A stretch of DNA of 64,000 nt from SAR202 cluster bacterium bin87 (GTDB lineage Bacteria > Chloroflexota > Dehalococcoidia > Lucifugimonadales > UBA3495), in assembly GCA_002238825.1 (NCBI GenBank), contig MPNC01000014.1, forward strand, positions 1 to 64,000. The letters run 5' to 3'. The position numbers and the translations under genes were made by a program. The notes under the pieces were generated by a model. The model was not told where the DNA came from and ran no database searches. It saw nothing but the letters and a program-made list of their open reading frames with translations. The number at the start of each line of letters is the position of its first letter. Position 1 is the first letter of the stretch. This document shows positions 17,737 to 28,675 of the stretch, piece by piece.

Positions 17737-18366
17737 CTAGGGATCGTGTGCCTCACGCCGCAGAACCATGGTTCCGGTGAAACGGTCGGCCAACGAGTAC
17801 GGCTGGTTGGCGTTGCTCATCGTTACGAAGAAATCAAACACGATGCCGAAGGGCATCAGGTAGAGCATGGTTTTCAGTCCCTCACGGATGAACAGGGTCA
17901 TCCAGTCCGCTGGTGTTCCGTTCTGCCTGACTACCCAGATGCCCACCAACATTTTGCCCGGCGTTTGCCCGCGGCGCAGGGTGATGGACCACCACATGAT
18001 GTAGGCGATGGCGCCCAAGACCAATCCCATCAATAGGAACAGCAGCAGCGTGAGGGCATAAAGGAACAGGTTGCCCAGGTGTCTGAGCCACGCCGTAGCG
18101 TTCAGCACTATGCCGGCGGCGCTGCTGGCGACGTCCTCAGCACTGGCGTAGGGGTCCAGGGCGGCGCGGATGTTCTTCTCCAGGCATTCCAGGTCGCAGA
18201 CGGGCGCAACCGGTGGCGCGGCCACCGGCAGAAGCGCCCACACGATGAATGCAGCCAGCGGGCCGACGGCCCAAAGCAGAATGCAGTCGATGAGCCACCC
18301 GACGTACCTGCGGATGGGAGTGGCGAATTGCAGGGGGGCTGTCGCCGGTCCGTTACCTGACGTCAA
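17737..18366 (-). CDS. RDD-family membrane protein
   Basis: A ~209-residue protein. It has an N-terminal RRYVGWLIDCILLW segment (the RDD-type first helix), a second long hydrophobic helix pair near residues 110-145, then LRRGQTPGKMLVGI and a terminal LADRFTGTMVL block as in RDD proteins. RDD proteins are poorly understood; some act as ion antiporters. The TTG at 18366 overlaps the end of the lipoprotein gene at 18353, indicating coupling; a GTG lies three codons upstream. C-terminal fragments of the same gene occur at 14160-14418 and 21730-21795. Confidence 0.75.
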   Translation of the reverse strand: MTSGNGPATAPLQFATPIRRYVGWLIDCILLWAVGPLAAFIVWALLPVAAPPVAPVCDLECLEKNIRAALDPYASAEDVASSAAGIVLNATAWLRHLGNLFLYALTLLLFLLMGLVLGAIAYIMWWSITLRRGQTPGKMLVGIWVVRQNGTPADWMTLFIREGLKTMLYLMPFGIVFDFFVTMSNANQPYSLADRFTGTMVLRREAHDP

Positions 18367-19129
18367 TGAACACACTCGGCGGGTCGATCCGCACGCTCTC
18401 GTTGAAATCGGACAACAGCAGTTGCCTCGTGGTGCCGGGGTCATCGTGTTCCCCGATTGCTCCGATCAAGTGCACCTGGCGAGGCAGGTGGTCTTGGCGG
18501 TCGATCCAGAGGATGATGTCCGCCTGGGCGTTCTCGCTGAGGTCGATGGACAGCCAATCCACAGCGGCCGCTGGAATGTGTCCAGACACCTCGTAGGTTT
18601 CACGGCCGTCGATATCTTCGACGCCTTCCAGGTTGGGCGCTTCAATTTGGGACACGAGATCAGCCGTCGTCTCGTTCAGCTCCCCAACCGGGATTATTGC
18701 CAGCTCCGGCGATTGCAGCACCCATTGGCCGGACAGCGGGTCGGTGATGTAGAGGCCTTCGGACACGAGCACCATTTGCAGGGGGAAGTAGGTGCCCGAG
18801 GTAGGTTCAACATCGCGGCCTCGTACCAGATACGCGTCGATGACGAGAGAAAGACCGGCTTCGGCGTCCCATTCGCCGGTGATCTCAGTGGCTTTGATAT
18901 GTGCTCCGGCGTCGCGGTAGTAGATGCTGCCCCGCTGGTGGGTAAGGCTGAACTTCAGAGAACTTATGCTCTGTAAAGCTGCGGCACTCTCGCGCAGCAG
19001 GTCCTGCGGATTCGGCGGGGGCGTGTACGCCTCTTCCTGCGGAGTGTATACGCAAGCGCTGATGACCAGCGTAAACGTGAGCCCCGCCATTAGTCGCCAC
19101 ATTAGCTTTGCTTTTCCCCAAGATCGCAT
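18353..19129 (-). CDS. LppX/LprG-family lipoprotein
   Basis: A 258-residue lipoprotein with a signal peptide ending in the lipobox LVISAC (Cys at residue 26). The fold matches the LppX_LprAFG family: LLRESAAALQSISSLKFSL, DAYLVRGRDVEP, GLYITDPLSGQW, then DGRETYEVSGHIPA and VDWLSIDLSENAQADIILWID. These proteins have a hydrophobic cavity and carry lipids or lipoglycans across the periplasm or cell wall space. It overlaps the RDD gene downstream, forming an operon, so both may act at the same membrane. Confidence 0.75.
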   Translation of the reverse strand: MRSWGKAKLMWRLMAGLTFTLVISACVYTPQEEAYTPPPNPQDLLRESAAALQSISSLKFSLTHQRGSIYYRDAGAHIKATEITGEWDAEAGLSLVIDAYLVRGRDVEPTSGTYFPLQMVLVSEGLYITDPLSGQWVLQSPELAIIPVGELNETTADLVSQIEAPNLEGVEDIDGRETYEVSGHIPAAAVDWLSIDLSENAQADIILWIDRQDHLPRQVHLIGAIGEHDDPGTTRQLLLSDFNESVRIDPPSVFIDVR

Positions 19130-19519
19130 AGCTCCTTTCCTCCATTATTGCGCCCTACGCCCACTTGACACGGCCCGGGCGTAGACGGCTGGTCGATTCA
19201 AGATATGGTCCTGTGCGCCATGAGAGGTGAGATCGTGGAAGGGAACCTATTGGTCATTACCATGGCTGTCATCAGCCGGCTACACTGCGCATTAGCGCAC
19301 AGTGTCCTTATAGGCCGCATATGAAAAGATCAGCGGCGACTACAAGGCCCAAGAGCCCTCCCCGCACAAACGCCCAGCGCCTCCTGAAGGACAGCAGACC
19401 TGAGGTAGCCAATAGCCCGGAGACAACGACGCCAAAAAAAGCCTATAACTGTGCAGGCTATCGAAAGCGCCGATAGTTGTCCTGACGCGTCATTCAATCT
19501 ATACACTCCGTCTGCCGTA
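19130..19519. other. Intergenic with a hydrophobic remnant
   Basis: This stretch separates the lipoprotein operon from the J-domain gene. The only coding-like part is the hydrophobic frame at 19308-19442. The rest shows nothing. Confidence 0.35.
19308..19442 (-). pseudogene. Two-helix membrane protein remnant
   Basis: The minus-strand frame reads FFGVVVSGLLATSGLLSF, RRRW, then a second helix LLGLVVAADLFICGL and a stop. This is a typical helix-Arg-rich loop-helix hairpin, but a stop lies directly upstream and no start codon is evident. Likely the tail of a lost membrane protein. Confidence 0.3.
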
Positions 19520-20788
19520 TCAGGGTTGTTTGACGGGCTCGCATGCCAGCAATTCCTGGGAGGTCCCGCCTGACCACAGGCACAATGTCAGACCGGGATG
19601 CGAGGCCGCGACCGGATCGATTTGCAGGCGAACCGTCAACAAGTTGCCCACGTATCGATAGGTTTCGGCGACTCGGTCTCCAGGGAAAGCTCCGCACGCG
19701 ATATCCATACCGTGCGGGACGATGGCTCCATAGAAGTCGCCGCTATTGTCAGTCAGTGTCAGATTTTCAAACCCACAACTGCCGCTAGCGGGGACGAAGT
19801 TTGCGCGCTCGTTTATCCTGGCCCTGAAAGCCATTACTCCCGCCTGTGATACCTTGGGTTCTCGTACCCACTCGACATTGCCATCGGCTGGCGGCTCCGG
19901 AATGGCACAGGCAGGGCATTCCACCGTAGGCAGGCGGTCCAACGTCAGTGAGGGAGGCAACGTGTTTGCTGCGGTTAGATTGGAAGATTGCGGTTCATGT
20001 TGGGGCGGCGTTGCGATTGGAGTTACAGGAGGAGTGGGCAAAGCCGCAGCCACCGCTGCCATGATGGTGGCTCCCAGGTCGGGGGTTGCCTGAATAACTG
20101 GTTCCGGCGCGGAAGTGGTTGGCAGTAACAGATAGACCACACCGAAGATAATGGCGGCAAATGCCCCAAGCGCAGCGACTGAGGAAGCAATAACTACGCC
20201 CGCAAACCATGCCTTTTGCGCCGCTTGTGGTTGTGCAGAAGCCGGTGAACTCTGCACAACCACAAGCGCTGTCGTGAAAATCTCATCACTTTCTTCCCGC
20301 CCGTATCCTTCATGTGGTTCAGGCGATTCTGGCTGGCTTGCTGATTCCCGCAAGCGCTCTTCGGCCTGGCGCCGATAGCGGTCCTCCGCTGCCCGGCGTA
20401 CTCTTTCCTCTCGTTGTCTGCGTTCCTCCGCTCGTCGTTGCTGTTGCTCGGCTTCCTCGCGTCGCAAGCGTTCAGCTTCGGCTCGCCTGCGGCGCTCCTC
20501 CGCTGCCTGGCGAGCCCTCTCCTCGCTTTGCCTCCGTTCCTCTGCTTCACGCTGCTGCCGTTCAGCTTCCTGTTCCTGTCGTTCGATGCATCGGTCGTAA
20601 TCAATCCGCGCACTCTCGTCATTGAGAACCTGATAAGCCTCGTTGATTTCTTTGAACCGCTCCTCTGTGTCAGGGGCATCACTGCGGTCTGGATGAAATT
20701 GCAGAGCCAGCCTGCGATACGCTTGGCGGATATCATCGTCGGTGGCTTCTCGGTCCACTCCGAGGATTTCGTAGTAATTGTCCGGCAT
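19520..20788 (-). CDS. J-domain membrane protein with coiled coil
   Basis: The N-terminal J domain (residues 1-65) carries the HPD motif (LQFHPDRSD) that stimulates DnaK ATPase. A ~75-residue Arg/Glu/Gln-rich coiled coil follows ([17 protein letters not shown] and similar), then one transmembrane helix (about 180-205). A Pro/Thr-rich linker leads to an outer C-terminal domain of ~120 residues, with Cys pairs and the [20 protein letters not shown] motif. That domain recurs in the lipoprotein at 20836-21693. The ATG at 20788 gives the canonical J-domain start; an in-frame GTG at 20806 is possible. It presumably recruits DnaK at the inner face while its outer domain binds something outside. Confidence 0.8.
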   Translation of the reverse strand: MPDNYYEILGVDREATDDDIRQAYRRLALQFHPDRSDAPDTEERFKEINEAYQVLNDESARIDYDRCIERQEQEAERQQREAEERRQSEERARQAAEERRRRAEAERLRREEAEQQQRRAEERRQREERVRRAAEDRYRRQAEERLRESASQPESPEPHEGYGREESDEIFTTALVVVQSSPASAQPQAAQKAWFAGVVIASSVAALGAFAAIIFGVVYLLLPTTSAPEPVIQATPDLGATIMAAVAAALPTPPVTPIATPPQHEPQSSNLTAANTLPPSLTLDRLPTVECPACAIPEPPADGNVEWVREPKVSQAGVMAFRARINERANFVPASGSCGFENLTLTDNSGDFYGAIVPHGMDIACGAFPGDRVAETYRYVGNLLTVRLQIDPVAASHPGLTLCLWSGGTSQELLACEPVKQP

Positions 20789-20835
20789 GGCGGGATCAGG
20801 CGACACTTGTCAGTCGATTCATTCAATGGAGCCGC

Positions 20836-21693
20836 TCAGGGCTCTTGTACCCGTACGCAGTCTAACAGGGAATTCTCACCCTCAGACCTGCCACTCCACA
20901 GGCATAGACGCAGTCCCGGATGGGTCGCAGCGGCGGGGTCTATTTGAGCTCGAACTCGGAGCGTGTTGGCAACATAGTCGAACTGCTCTGCAATCCATAG
21001 GCCGGGCTGGGGAACCCAGTGCCTACCCGGGATAGAGGGCGCCACGATGGTGCCATAGAGATTGCTGTCGCTGTCGGTCACGGAGAGTTTGCCGCCGTCC
21101 ACCGTGCCCAGCGCGCCCATATCAAGGTCTTCATCCAGCCGCGCCACCAACTCGATCACCCCATTCTTGGAAACCGTCGGGGCACTTATCCACTCAACGC
21201 GCCCCCAGACCGGTTCGTAATCCGAGGTACAGTTCGGCCCGCATTCTACTGTCTGCAACGGGCGCGGCAGTACAGGCGTCGGCGTGGGTAGAACGGTGAC
21301 ACGGGCTTGTGGGGGTTGAACTATTATGACCCGCGTGATGGGAGGGATGGGAGGGATGCGCGTGGAAACGGTTATCGGCGCAGGCGGTATGGTTGGGATG
21401 GGCACGGGATCGTAGATTGATCTGGGCGTAGGCGTCGGTCTGGGCGTATAGGTCGGCGCTGGCGTCGTTGCGGTTGCCAATGTGGCGTCTACTGACGCTT
21501 TTACCATGGATTGGACGTCCGGAGTCGGGGGCGGGGTCGGTGCGAATGCTGTAGCGACCGCCGCTTCGATCACAGGCCGGAGGTCCAGGGTTGGAGTCGC
21601 CATCGGCTCTGGAGCTGCGGGACCGAAGCATCCTGCTGTGTAGGCCACTACGATTACCGCAACCGCCGTTATTCGTGCGTGATTTTGCATCAT
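20836..21693 (-). CDS. Lipoprotein sharing the J-protein outer domain
   Basis: A ~285-residue lipoprotein. The ATG at 21693 has AGAGGAAC about 8 nt upstream. The signal peptide ends at AYTAGC (lipobox). A long Thr/Pro-rich linker (PTPTPRSIYDPVPIPTIPP and similar) follows, then a C-terminal domain (VEWISAPTVSKNGVIELVAR ... LRVRAQIDPAAATHPGLRLC). That domain is clearly homologous to the C-terminus of the J-domain protein immediately downstream. The two genes are 48 nt apart on one strand and probably co-expressed. Domain function unknown. Confidence 0.7.
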   Translation of the reverse strand: MMQNHARITAVAVIVVAYTAGCFGPAAPEPMATPTLDLRPVIEAAVATAFAPTPPPTPDVQSMVKASVDATLATATTPAPTYTPRPTPTPRSIYDPVPIPTIPPAPITVSTRIPPIPPITRVIIVQPPQARVTVLPTPTPVLPRPLQTVECGPNCTSDYEPVWGRVEWISAPTVSKNGVIELVARLDEDLDMGALGTVDGGKLSVTDSDSNLYGTIVAPSIPGRHWVPQPGLWIAEQFDYVANTLRVRAQIDPAAATHPGLRLCLWSGRSEGENSLLDCVRVQEP

Positions 21694-21729
21694 CCAGTAG
21701 TTCCTCTGCCTTGTCTGAGCATCGGCAAA

Positions 21730-21795
21730 TGAGACCAGTTCCCGTCTAGTGACGCACACCTTGGCTCCGATGAAGCGGTCGGCCAAATCGGAGTA
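21730..21795 (-). pseudogene. RDD C-terminal scrap
   Basis: YSDLADRFIGAKVCVTRRE directly upstream of the lipoprotein matches PYSLADRFTGTMVLRRE at the end of the RDD protein. It is a third trace of RDD duplication in this segment. Confidence 0.45.
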
Positions 21796-21822
21796 TTGGA
21801 ACAACACCGTCTTCGAGTTCTC

Positions 21823-22380
21823 TTAGTCATCGAAGCATGTCATTGCGTTGGATGTGAGGGCGGTCAGTAGATTGCTGACGTCATAAGTGGAGGACAAATC
21901 TGGGTCGTCCCGCAGGGCCAGCCTGAACTCGTCCGCGCTCCTCCCATCGATCTCTTGCACGAAGCGAACCGCGTCAGCCCCTCTGAGCCGGATGCGGTCC
22001 GCCCGGTTTGGCCAAGTGCGCCATTCCACTGGTATGCTTACGCCACTTACTGTGGTAACGGCGTCTACAAATCCCTGGTATTCGCCGAACTGGTTGATCA
22101 CAACCGTGTAGGTGAGATCCCTGTTGAAAGTGAGGTTGACCCTTGGGACCTGCCGGCCGTCCTCGTAGACAACGCAGGAGTACTGCTGTCCTCTCGCGTC
22201 ATTGACCCCTTGCCCTCCGGCGATTCCGCTGTGCGCTCTCTGCTCAGGGGGGGTGGCGCTCGTCATCATCTTCCACTGATGATGGATGCCCGTATTCTTG
22301 ACCAAGTCAATTATCTGCGGGATTGCGAAGGTCACGGTCGGTGCGAATCTGGTTCTTTGGGCGGCGAAATCTTGCTCTCT
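21823..22380 (-). pseudogene. 3' half of a gene split by an IS630 element
   Basis: About 185 residues, including SCVVYEDGRQVPRVNLTF, FGEYQGFVDAVTTVSGV and ADAVRFVQEIDGRSADEFRLAL, ending AMTCFDD. There is no own start: the frame is open right up to the IS630 end at 22380. Deleting the element plus one TA duplication joins it in frame to the 5' half at 24490-25401 (ATLT then REQDFAAQ), giving a 489-aa secreted protein. The fold of this half is not recognised. Confidence 0.8.
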
Positions 22381-22413
22381 AGTATTCAGTCAACCTGGCA
22401 TCGTCATATCTAA

Positions 22414-23295
22414 GAGGGCGTGTGACAAAGGGCCAACCGTGCACCGGTTGTTCTTGGGGTGAGGGTGGGATGGTGTTTACGCTGGTGGTATGAATAGAAA
22501 ACCATACCCCAGCGATTTGACCGATGCCCAGTGGGAAGAACTGGCTCCTCTGCTGCCGCCCGACACCAGAAGAGGTCATCCCAGGACCACGGACCTGCGG
22601 GAGGTGGTCAACGGCATCCTGTACGTGTTGCGGGGCGGCATCCCCTGGCGGCTGATGCCCCACGACCTGCCGCCGTGGGGCACGGTCTGGTGGTACTTCC
22701 GCAAGTGGCGGGATGATGGGACCTGGGAACGTGCTGAGGCCGCTTTGCGGGCCCGGGTGCGGGAAGCGGCGGGACGGGAGGCCACACCCAGCGCGGCCAT
22801 CATTGACAGCCAGTCGGTGAAGACCACGGAAAAAGGGGGCCCAGAGGTTACGACGCTGGCAAACGGGTAACCGGACGCAAGCGGCATATCGTGGTGGACA
22901 CCATGGGATTGCTGCTGGCCGTGGTGGTGCATGCCGCCAATATTCAGGACCGGGACGGCGCCAAGTTGGTGCTGGCCAAACTGTTGGACCGGTTCGCTCG
23001 TCTGAGGGTGATCTGGGCGGATGCTGGCTATGCGGGCCGACTGGTGTCCTGGGCCTGGACCACCGGCGGGTGGCTCTTGACCGTGGTGAGGCGCAAGCCG
23101 GACAGCCACTGCTTCGAGGTACTGCCCAGACGATGGGTAGTGGAACGCACCCTGGGGTGGCTGAGCCGATGCCGACGGTTGAGCAAAGACTACGAGGAGC
23201 GCACCCACAGCAGCGAAGCGTGGGTACATATCGCCATGGTCAACCTGATGCTCAAACGGCTCCAACCTACTTGAAACCCTTTGTCACACACCCTC
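22414..23295 (+). mobile_element. IS5-type element nested in the IS630 left arm
   Basis: An 882-bp element with terminal inverted repeats GAGGGCGTGTGACAAAG (left) and GAGGGTGTGTGACAAAG (right, inverted). It is flanked by TAA duplications (22411-22413 and 23296-23298). The uninterrupted IS630 copy at 43643-43802 has a single TAA at this place. Confidence 0.9.
22490..23274 (+). CDS. IS5/IS427-type transposase in two frames
   Basis: The first frame (22490-22870) begins MNRKPYPSDLTDAQWEELAP and holds the N-terminal domain plus the first catalytic Asp (AIIDSQSVKTT). The second frame carries RGYDAGKRVTGRKRHIVVDT, the second Asp (VIWADAGYAG) and the Glu-containing RRWVVERTLGWLSRCRRL. The join needs a -1 shift near the A5G5 run at about 22830. 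This is usual for IS427-like elements, whose transposase is made by programmed frameshifting. Full length if shifted. Confidence 0.85.
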
Positions 23296-23360
23296 TAAGA
23301 AGAAACCGGCCATGGTCGCTATCGTGAGTGGCAAACAGCGGTGCGGGAGGTGCGGCATTC

Positions 23361-24484
23361 ATGGCTCAGGAGAAATTTGCGGTACGGTTGTCAGAGGAAG
23401 ATCGGACCCAACTGGAGCGGTTGATCCGTAGCGGCCAACGCTCGGCGCGGGTCATCAATCGGGCGCGCATCCTGCTCAAGACCGATGCAGGATGGAGCGC
23501 GTCCCAGGTGGCGGCGGCGCTGGACACGTCGCAGCGCACGGTGTTTCGCACCAAGCGGCGGTACGCCGAGGAGGGATTGGACGGTGTGCTCCACGACCAT
23601 CCCCAGGCCAACCGGTATCGCAAGCTGGATGATCGTGGGGAAGCCCACCTGATTGCCCTGGCGTGCAGCGACGCTCCCGAAGGCCGCGACCACTGGACCC
23701 TGCGCCTGCTGGCCGACAAGGTGGTGGAGTTGGGCGTGGTGGAGAGCCTGTCATACGAGACGGTCAGGCTCCGGCTCAAAAAAACACCCTCAAGCCCTGG
23801 CAGAAACAGCAGTGGTGCATCTCCCAGATGAACGGGGAGTTCGTGGCGGCGATGGAGGACGTGCTGGACCTGTATGCCGAGCCCTACGACCCCAGCCGAC
23901 CGGTGGTGTGCTTCGACGAGACCTCCACCCAACTGCTGGCCGATGTGCGGGAACCTTTGCCGGCCCAGCCGGGGCGACCCCGACGTCAGGACTACGAGTA
24001 CCGACGCGGCGGCACCCGCAACCTCTTCCTGTTCTGCGAACCTCTGGCTGGTTGGCGCCACGTAGCGATCACCGAACGCCGCACCATGGTGGACTTCGCC
24101 CAGCAGATGCGCTGGCTGGTGGACGTGGCCTATCCCGACGCCACCGTCGTCCGCGTCGTTCTCGACAACTTGAACACTCACCGCATGGCTTCCCTGTACG
24201 AGACCTTCCCTGCCGCCGAAGCCAGGCGCATCGTGAAACGTCTGGAGTTTCACCACACCCCCAAGCACGCCAGTTGGCTGAACATGGCGGAGATTGAGTT
24301 CAGCGCATTGAGCCGCGCCTGTCTCAAAGGGAGAAACCCTGACGCCGACGCCCTGCAACGCGCCATCACCGCCTACCAGACCCGACGCAACGCCACGCGC
24401 ATCCCGATCAACTGGCGCTTCGGAACCGACGACGCCAGGATCAAACTCCATCGTTTCTACCCCTGCCCTTCCAACGTTGACTGA
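23361..24484 (+). CDS. IS630-family transposase in two frames
   Basis: The first frame from the ATG at 23361 (GGGAGG upstream) encodes an HTH domain (GWSASQVAAALDTSQRTVFR). The second frame carries the DDE catalytic domain: VVCFDETSTQLL, VVLDNLNTHRMASLYE, and HHTPKHASWLNMAEIEF. The frames overlap, and a -1 slip on the A7 run at 23778-23784 (CTCAAAAAAACACC) joins them into one ~370-aa protein. Programmed frameshifting is likely, but a simple frameshift mutation cannot be excluded. Confidence 0.85.
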
Positions 24485-24489
24485 CTACT

Positions 24490-25401
24490 AGTCAGGGTTG
24501 CGGTGGCACAGCGGACCGCCTCCGCCTGTAAGATCGCCATCTGCTGCGCCTGTTCGGCGATTTCCTCGGCGGTCTGGATGTGCAGTTGCACCTCGGCGTG
24601 CCACGTCTCGCAGTCCACCGCAATGCTGCCCTTCGTCATGCGAATCGTGTCGACGCGATAAGCCCAACGTCCGGGCTCCGCGGGACCGGTCCACGTCCGC
24701 TCCGTCGTCTCAGCCAACGTCGTCCAGCCCAGCGGTGTGTTGTCCCGGGCCGTCGCGGAACGCTGGACACGATAGACGACCGTGTCGGCCTTGAAGGTGG
24801 CTGCATCCCGTCCCCAGCCCCGGAGGTCGTCCTCTACATATTCGTAGAAGTGGTCCAGGCTGTCCTCCCATTTGAGCATGAGTGAGCCGTCATCCGGGCG
24901 AACGACCTTCAACCGGACGACTTCGGATCTCTCGCAGAGTAATCCCAGCAATTCCGGCGCTAACTCGGCCTCAGTGGGAAGATCGAGCGTCGTCTCAGCG
25001 ACAACGCCGTTACATGTCTCGGTGTCCCCGTTCGCACGGAGAGAGACGAGGCCCACGTGATAGACCCATCGTCCGGGGCTGGGCGCGCCTTCCCAATGTG
25101 TTCCGTCGTTCACGGTGGCGACGAATTCCCATATTTTGCTGTCCGCCGGCCGGCGCTGGATGTTGTAGACTTCTTCCTCCAAGTAGAAATCATCAGGCCA
25201 CGGATTGATGTCAAGGGACCACCCCAACTCCATGTAGCCTGGATCCTCGATCCCCGCAGGATGGCCGTCTGCGTAGAAACTGACAATACGGGCATTCTCG
25301 CATTGCTCCGCCTCCGCTTCTCTGGGCAGAACAAGGGCGAGAATGACGGCAACCGCCAGCAGAGCGAGGATAGAGGATAGGACAGGAAATCGAGTTCGCA
25401 T
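24490..25401 (-). pseudogene. 5' half of a secreted protein gene split by IS630
   Basis: 304 residues from the ATG at 25401. A signal peptide (LALLAVAVILALVLPREAEA) is followed by two similar beta-sandwich-like modules, each with a YxxQR, W..(V/L)A and GRW.Y(H/R)V pattern. Residues 90-115 match about 225-250, suggesting fibronectin-like repeats. The frame then runs into IS630 sequence after ATLT. Joined to 21823-22380 it makes a 489-aa exported protein. Family unknown. Confidence 0.8.
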
Positions 25402-25436
25402 TTGGAACCTCCGGTTGGATTATTGTAGAGATTGTT

Positions 25437-25481
25437 AAAAAATCTGATCTCGGTTGCGACCACTGAATCGCAGCCGAGATC
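25437..25481 (-). terminator. Rho-independent terminator
   Basis: Read on the minus strand: GATCTCGGCTGCGA, an 8-nt loop, TCGCAACCGAGATC, then AG and six T. It lies between the minus-strand tRNA (25615-25688) and the next minus-strand gene, so it should end the tRNA transcript. Confidence 0.75.
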
Positions 25482-25614
25482 GAAGGCAGAGGCTACACCA
25501 GCAGTCCGGGGCGGCACAATATCAGGCGAGATTCCGACTTTTGAAAGTGGCTCCGATGCGATTGACACACCGTCATCTTATGCCGTTCTGGCTCCGTGTG
25601 GTACGATGGCCTAG

Positions 25615-25688
25615 TACGCCGGGTGGGCCTTGAACCCACGACTTCCCGCTTAGCAGGCGGGTGTTCTTTCCTACTGAACTACCGGCGC
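25615..25688 (-). tRNA. tRNA with anticodon GCU (Ser), short variable loop
   Basis: The cloverleaf folds cleanly. Acceptor GCGCCGG pairs with CCGGCGT, D stem GTTC with GAAC, anticodon stem CCCGC with GCGGG around loop CTGCTAA, and T stem GTGGG with CCCAC around TTCAAGG. The anticodon is GCU, read as serine. The variable loop is only AAGTC, whereas bacterial tRNA-Ser normally has a long variable arm that SerRS recognises. CCA is not encoded. A terminator follows. Either a non-serine, unusual or phage-like tRNA, or a tRNA whose anticodon has changed. Confidence 0.75.
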
Positions 25689-25792
25689 ACGATCGAGGCG
25701 AGCAGTTCGCACCTGCTCGCCTCAAACGTATCACCGATTTCGCGGTCTGGGTAGTTGACGGCGTGTCATCCCCCACGCAAACGCGATACTAA

Positions 25793-26194
25793 CTATTCGA
25801 TGTGGTTGGTGTCCCGGCGGATGCCAAAAGACTGGATTGCAGCAGCCGTGGCGGGCATGACACCCGGCATCCAGACGGTGATAACCCACAACGCGATAAG
25901 CTCCATCGGCGATATCCACGAGTTTCCGCGTGCGATCGCGATGCCAACCCAAATTCCGGCGATGAAGGCGGTCCAGGTCAATACGGCACCACCGAGGATG
26001 AACCAACGGCCTATCAGTCTTCGTCTCCACAGAAAGGTGACGCCAGACCAAACGAACGCAAAAGCCAGGAAAGATGCGATCCCCACAACCATCGACAAAG
26101 GATATTCGTCGTTGTCGATTACGAACATGCCGCAAAGGCCGCTATTGCAGAGGCCCGTCGTCGCGATGATGCACAGGATGAGGATGGGTTTCAC
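25793..26194 (-). CDS. Four-helix membrane protein, hypothetical
   Basis: A 133-residue protein with hydrophobic helices at about 2-22, 33-55, 64-88 and 96-118. A WRRRLIGRW loop lies on the cytoplasmic side, and there are short acidic outer loops. ATG start at 26194. It sits between the tRNA and an IS21 element and has no partner. The ATAC target duplication of the IS lies 36 nt upstream of the start, so its promoter may have been displaced. Confidence 0.5.
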   Translation of the reverse strand: MKPILILCIIATTGLCNSGLCGMFVIDNDEYPLSMVVGIASFLAFAFVWSGVTFLWRRRLIGRWFILGGAVLTWTAFIAGIWVGIAIARGNSWISPMELIALWVITVWMPGVMPATAAAIQSFGIRRDTNHIE

Positions 26195-26356
26195 GTTGAT
26201 TTAGATACCTGAATGTGCCATACCAGAATATACTGTCAACGCCGACGAAATTCTGACCCAGGTTCGCCGATGTGGAGTTGACCCACCTCTTCGATCACTC
26301 CCGCGATCGCCGGTTTAAAATTGACCCACCTCCTTGTTTATTGTTCAGCGACTTTG

Positions 26357-28374
<2,018 letters not shown>

Positions 28375-28675
28375 AATTCCCACCGTTAGCACGTTGTTTG
28401 AGGCACCTCCGCAGCGTGTCCGCGGATGATGCCATTGCCATCGGGTGGGTCAATTCCATTTCGGCGATTTTGCACATTTTAATATCGGCGGTAACAATAC
28501 TCGTAGGAGGACAGAGGATGCCAACGGGCCGCGTGACTGGACGTTTGAGGGCCACACCATCGCTGAGCGGCGGGACATGTTCAGAGAGTAGCACCCGCAC
28601 TCACCGAGCGGCGGCTTGTTGACGCCGGGTTTTATCCATCAACTTGACGGGATCAACAAAACAGGAGCAACCAAA

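Larger units (their letters stand above)
22379..24491 (+). mobile_element. IS630-family element, interrupted by an IS5-type element
   Basis: The ends are CTAGTATTCAGTCAAC (left) and, inverted, CTAGTAGTCAGTCAAC (right). IS630 elements duplicate TA, and TA is present at both borders (22380-22381 and 24489-24490). The transposase is at 23361-24484. The left arm is split at 22411-23298 by an IS5-type insertion. A second, uninterrupted 160-bp copy of this left arm survives at 43643-43802 and proves the original sequence. Confidence 0.9.
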
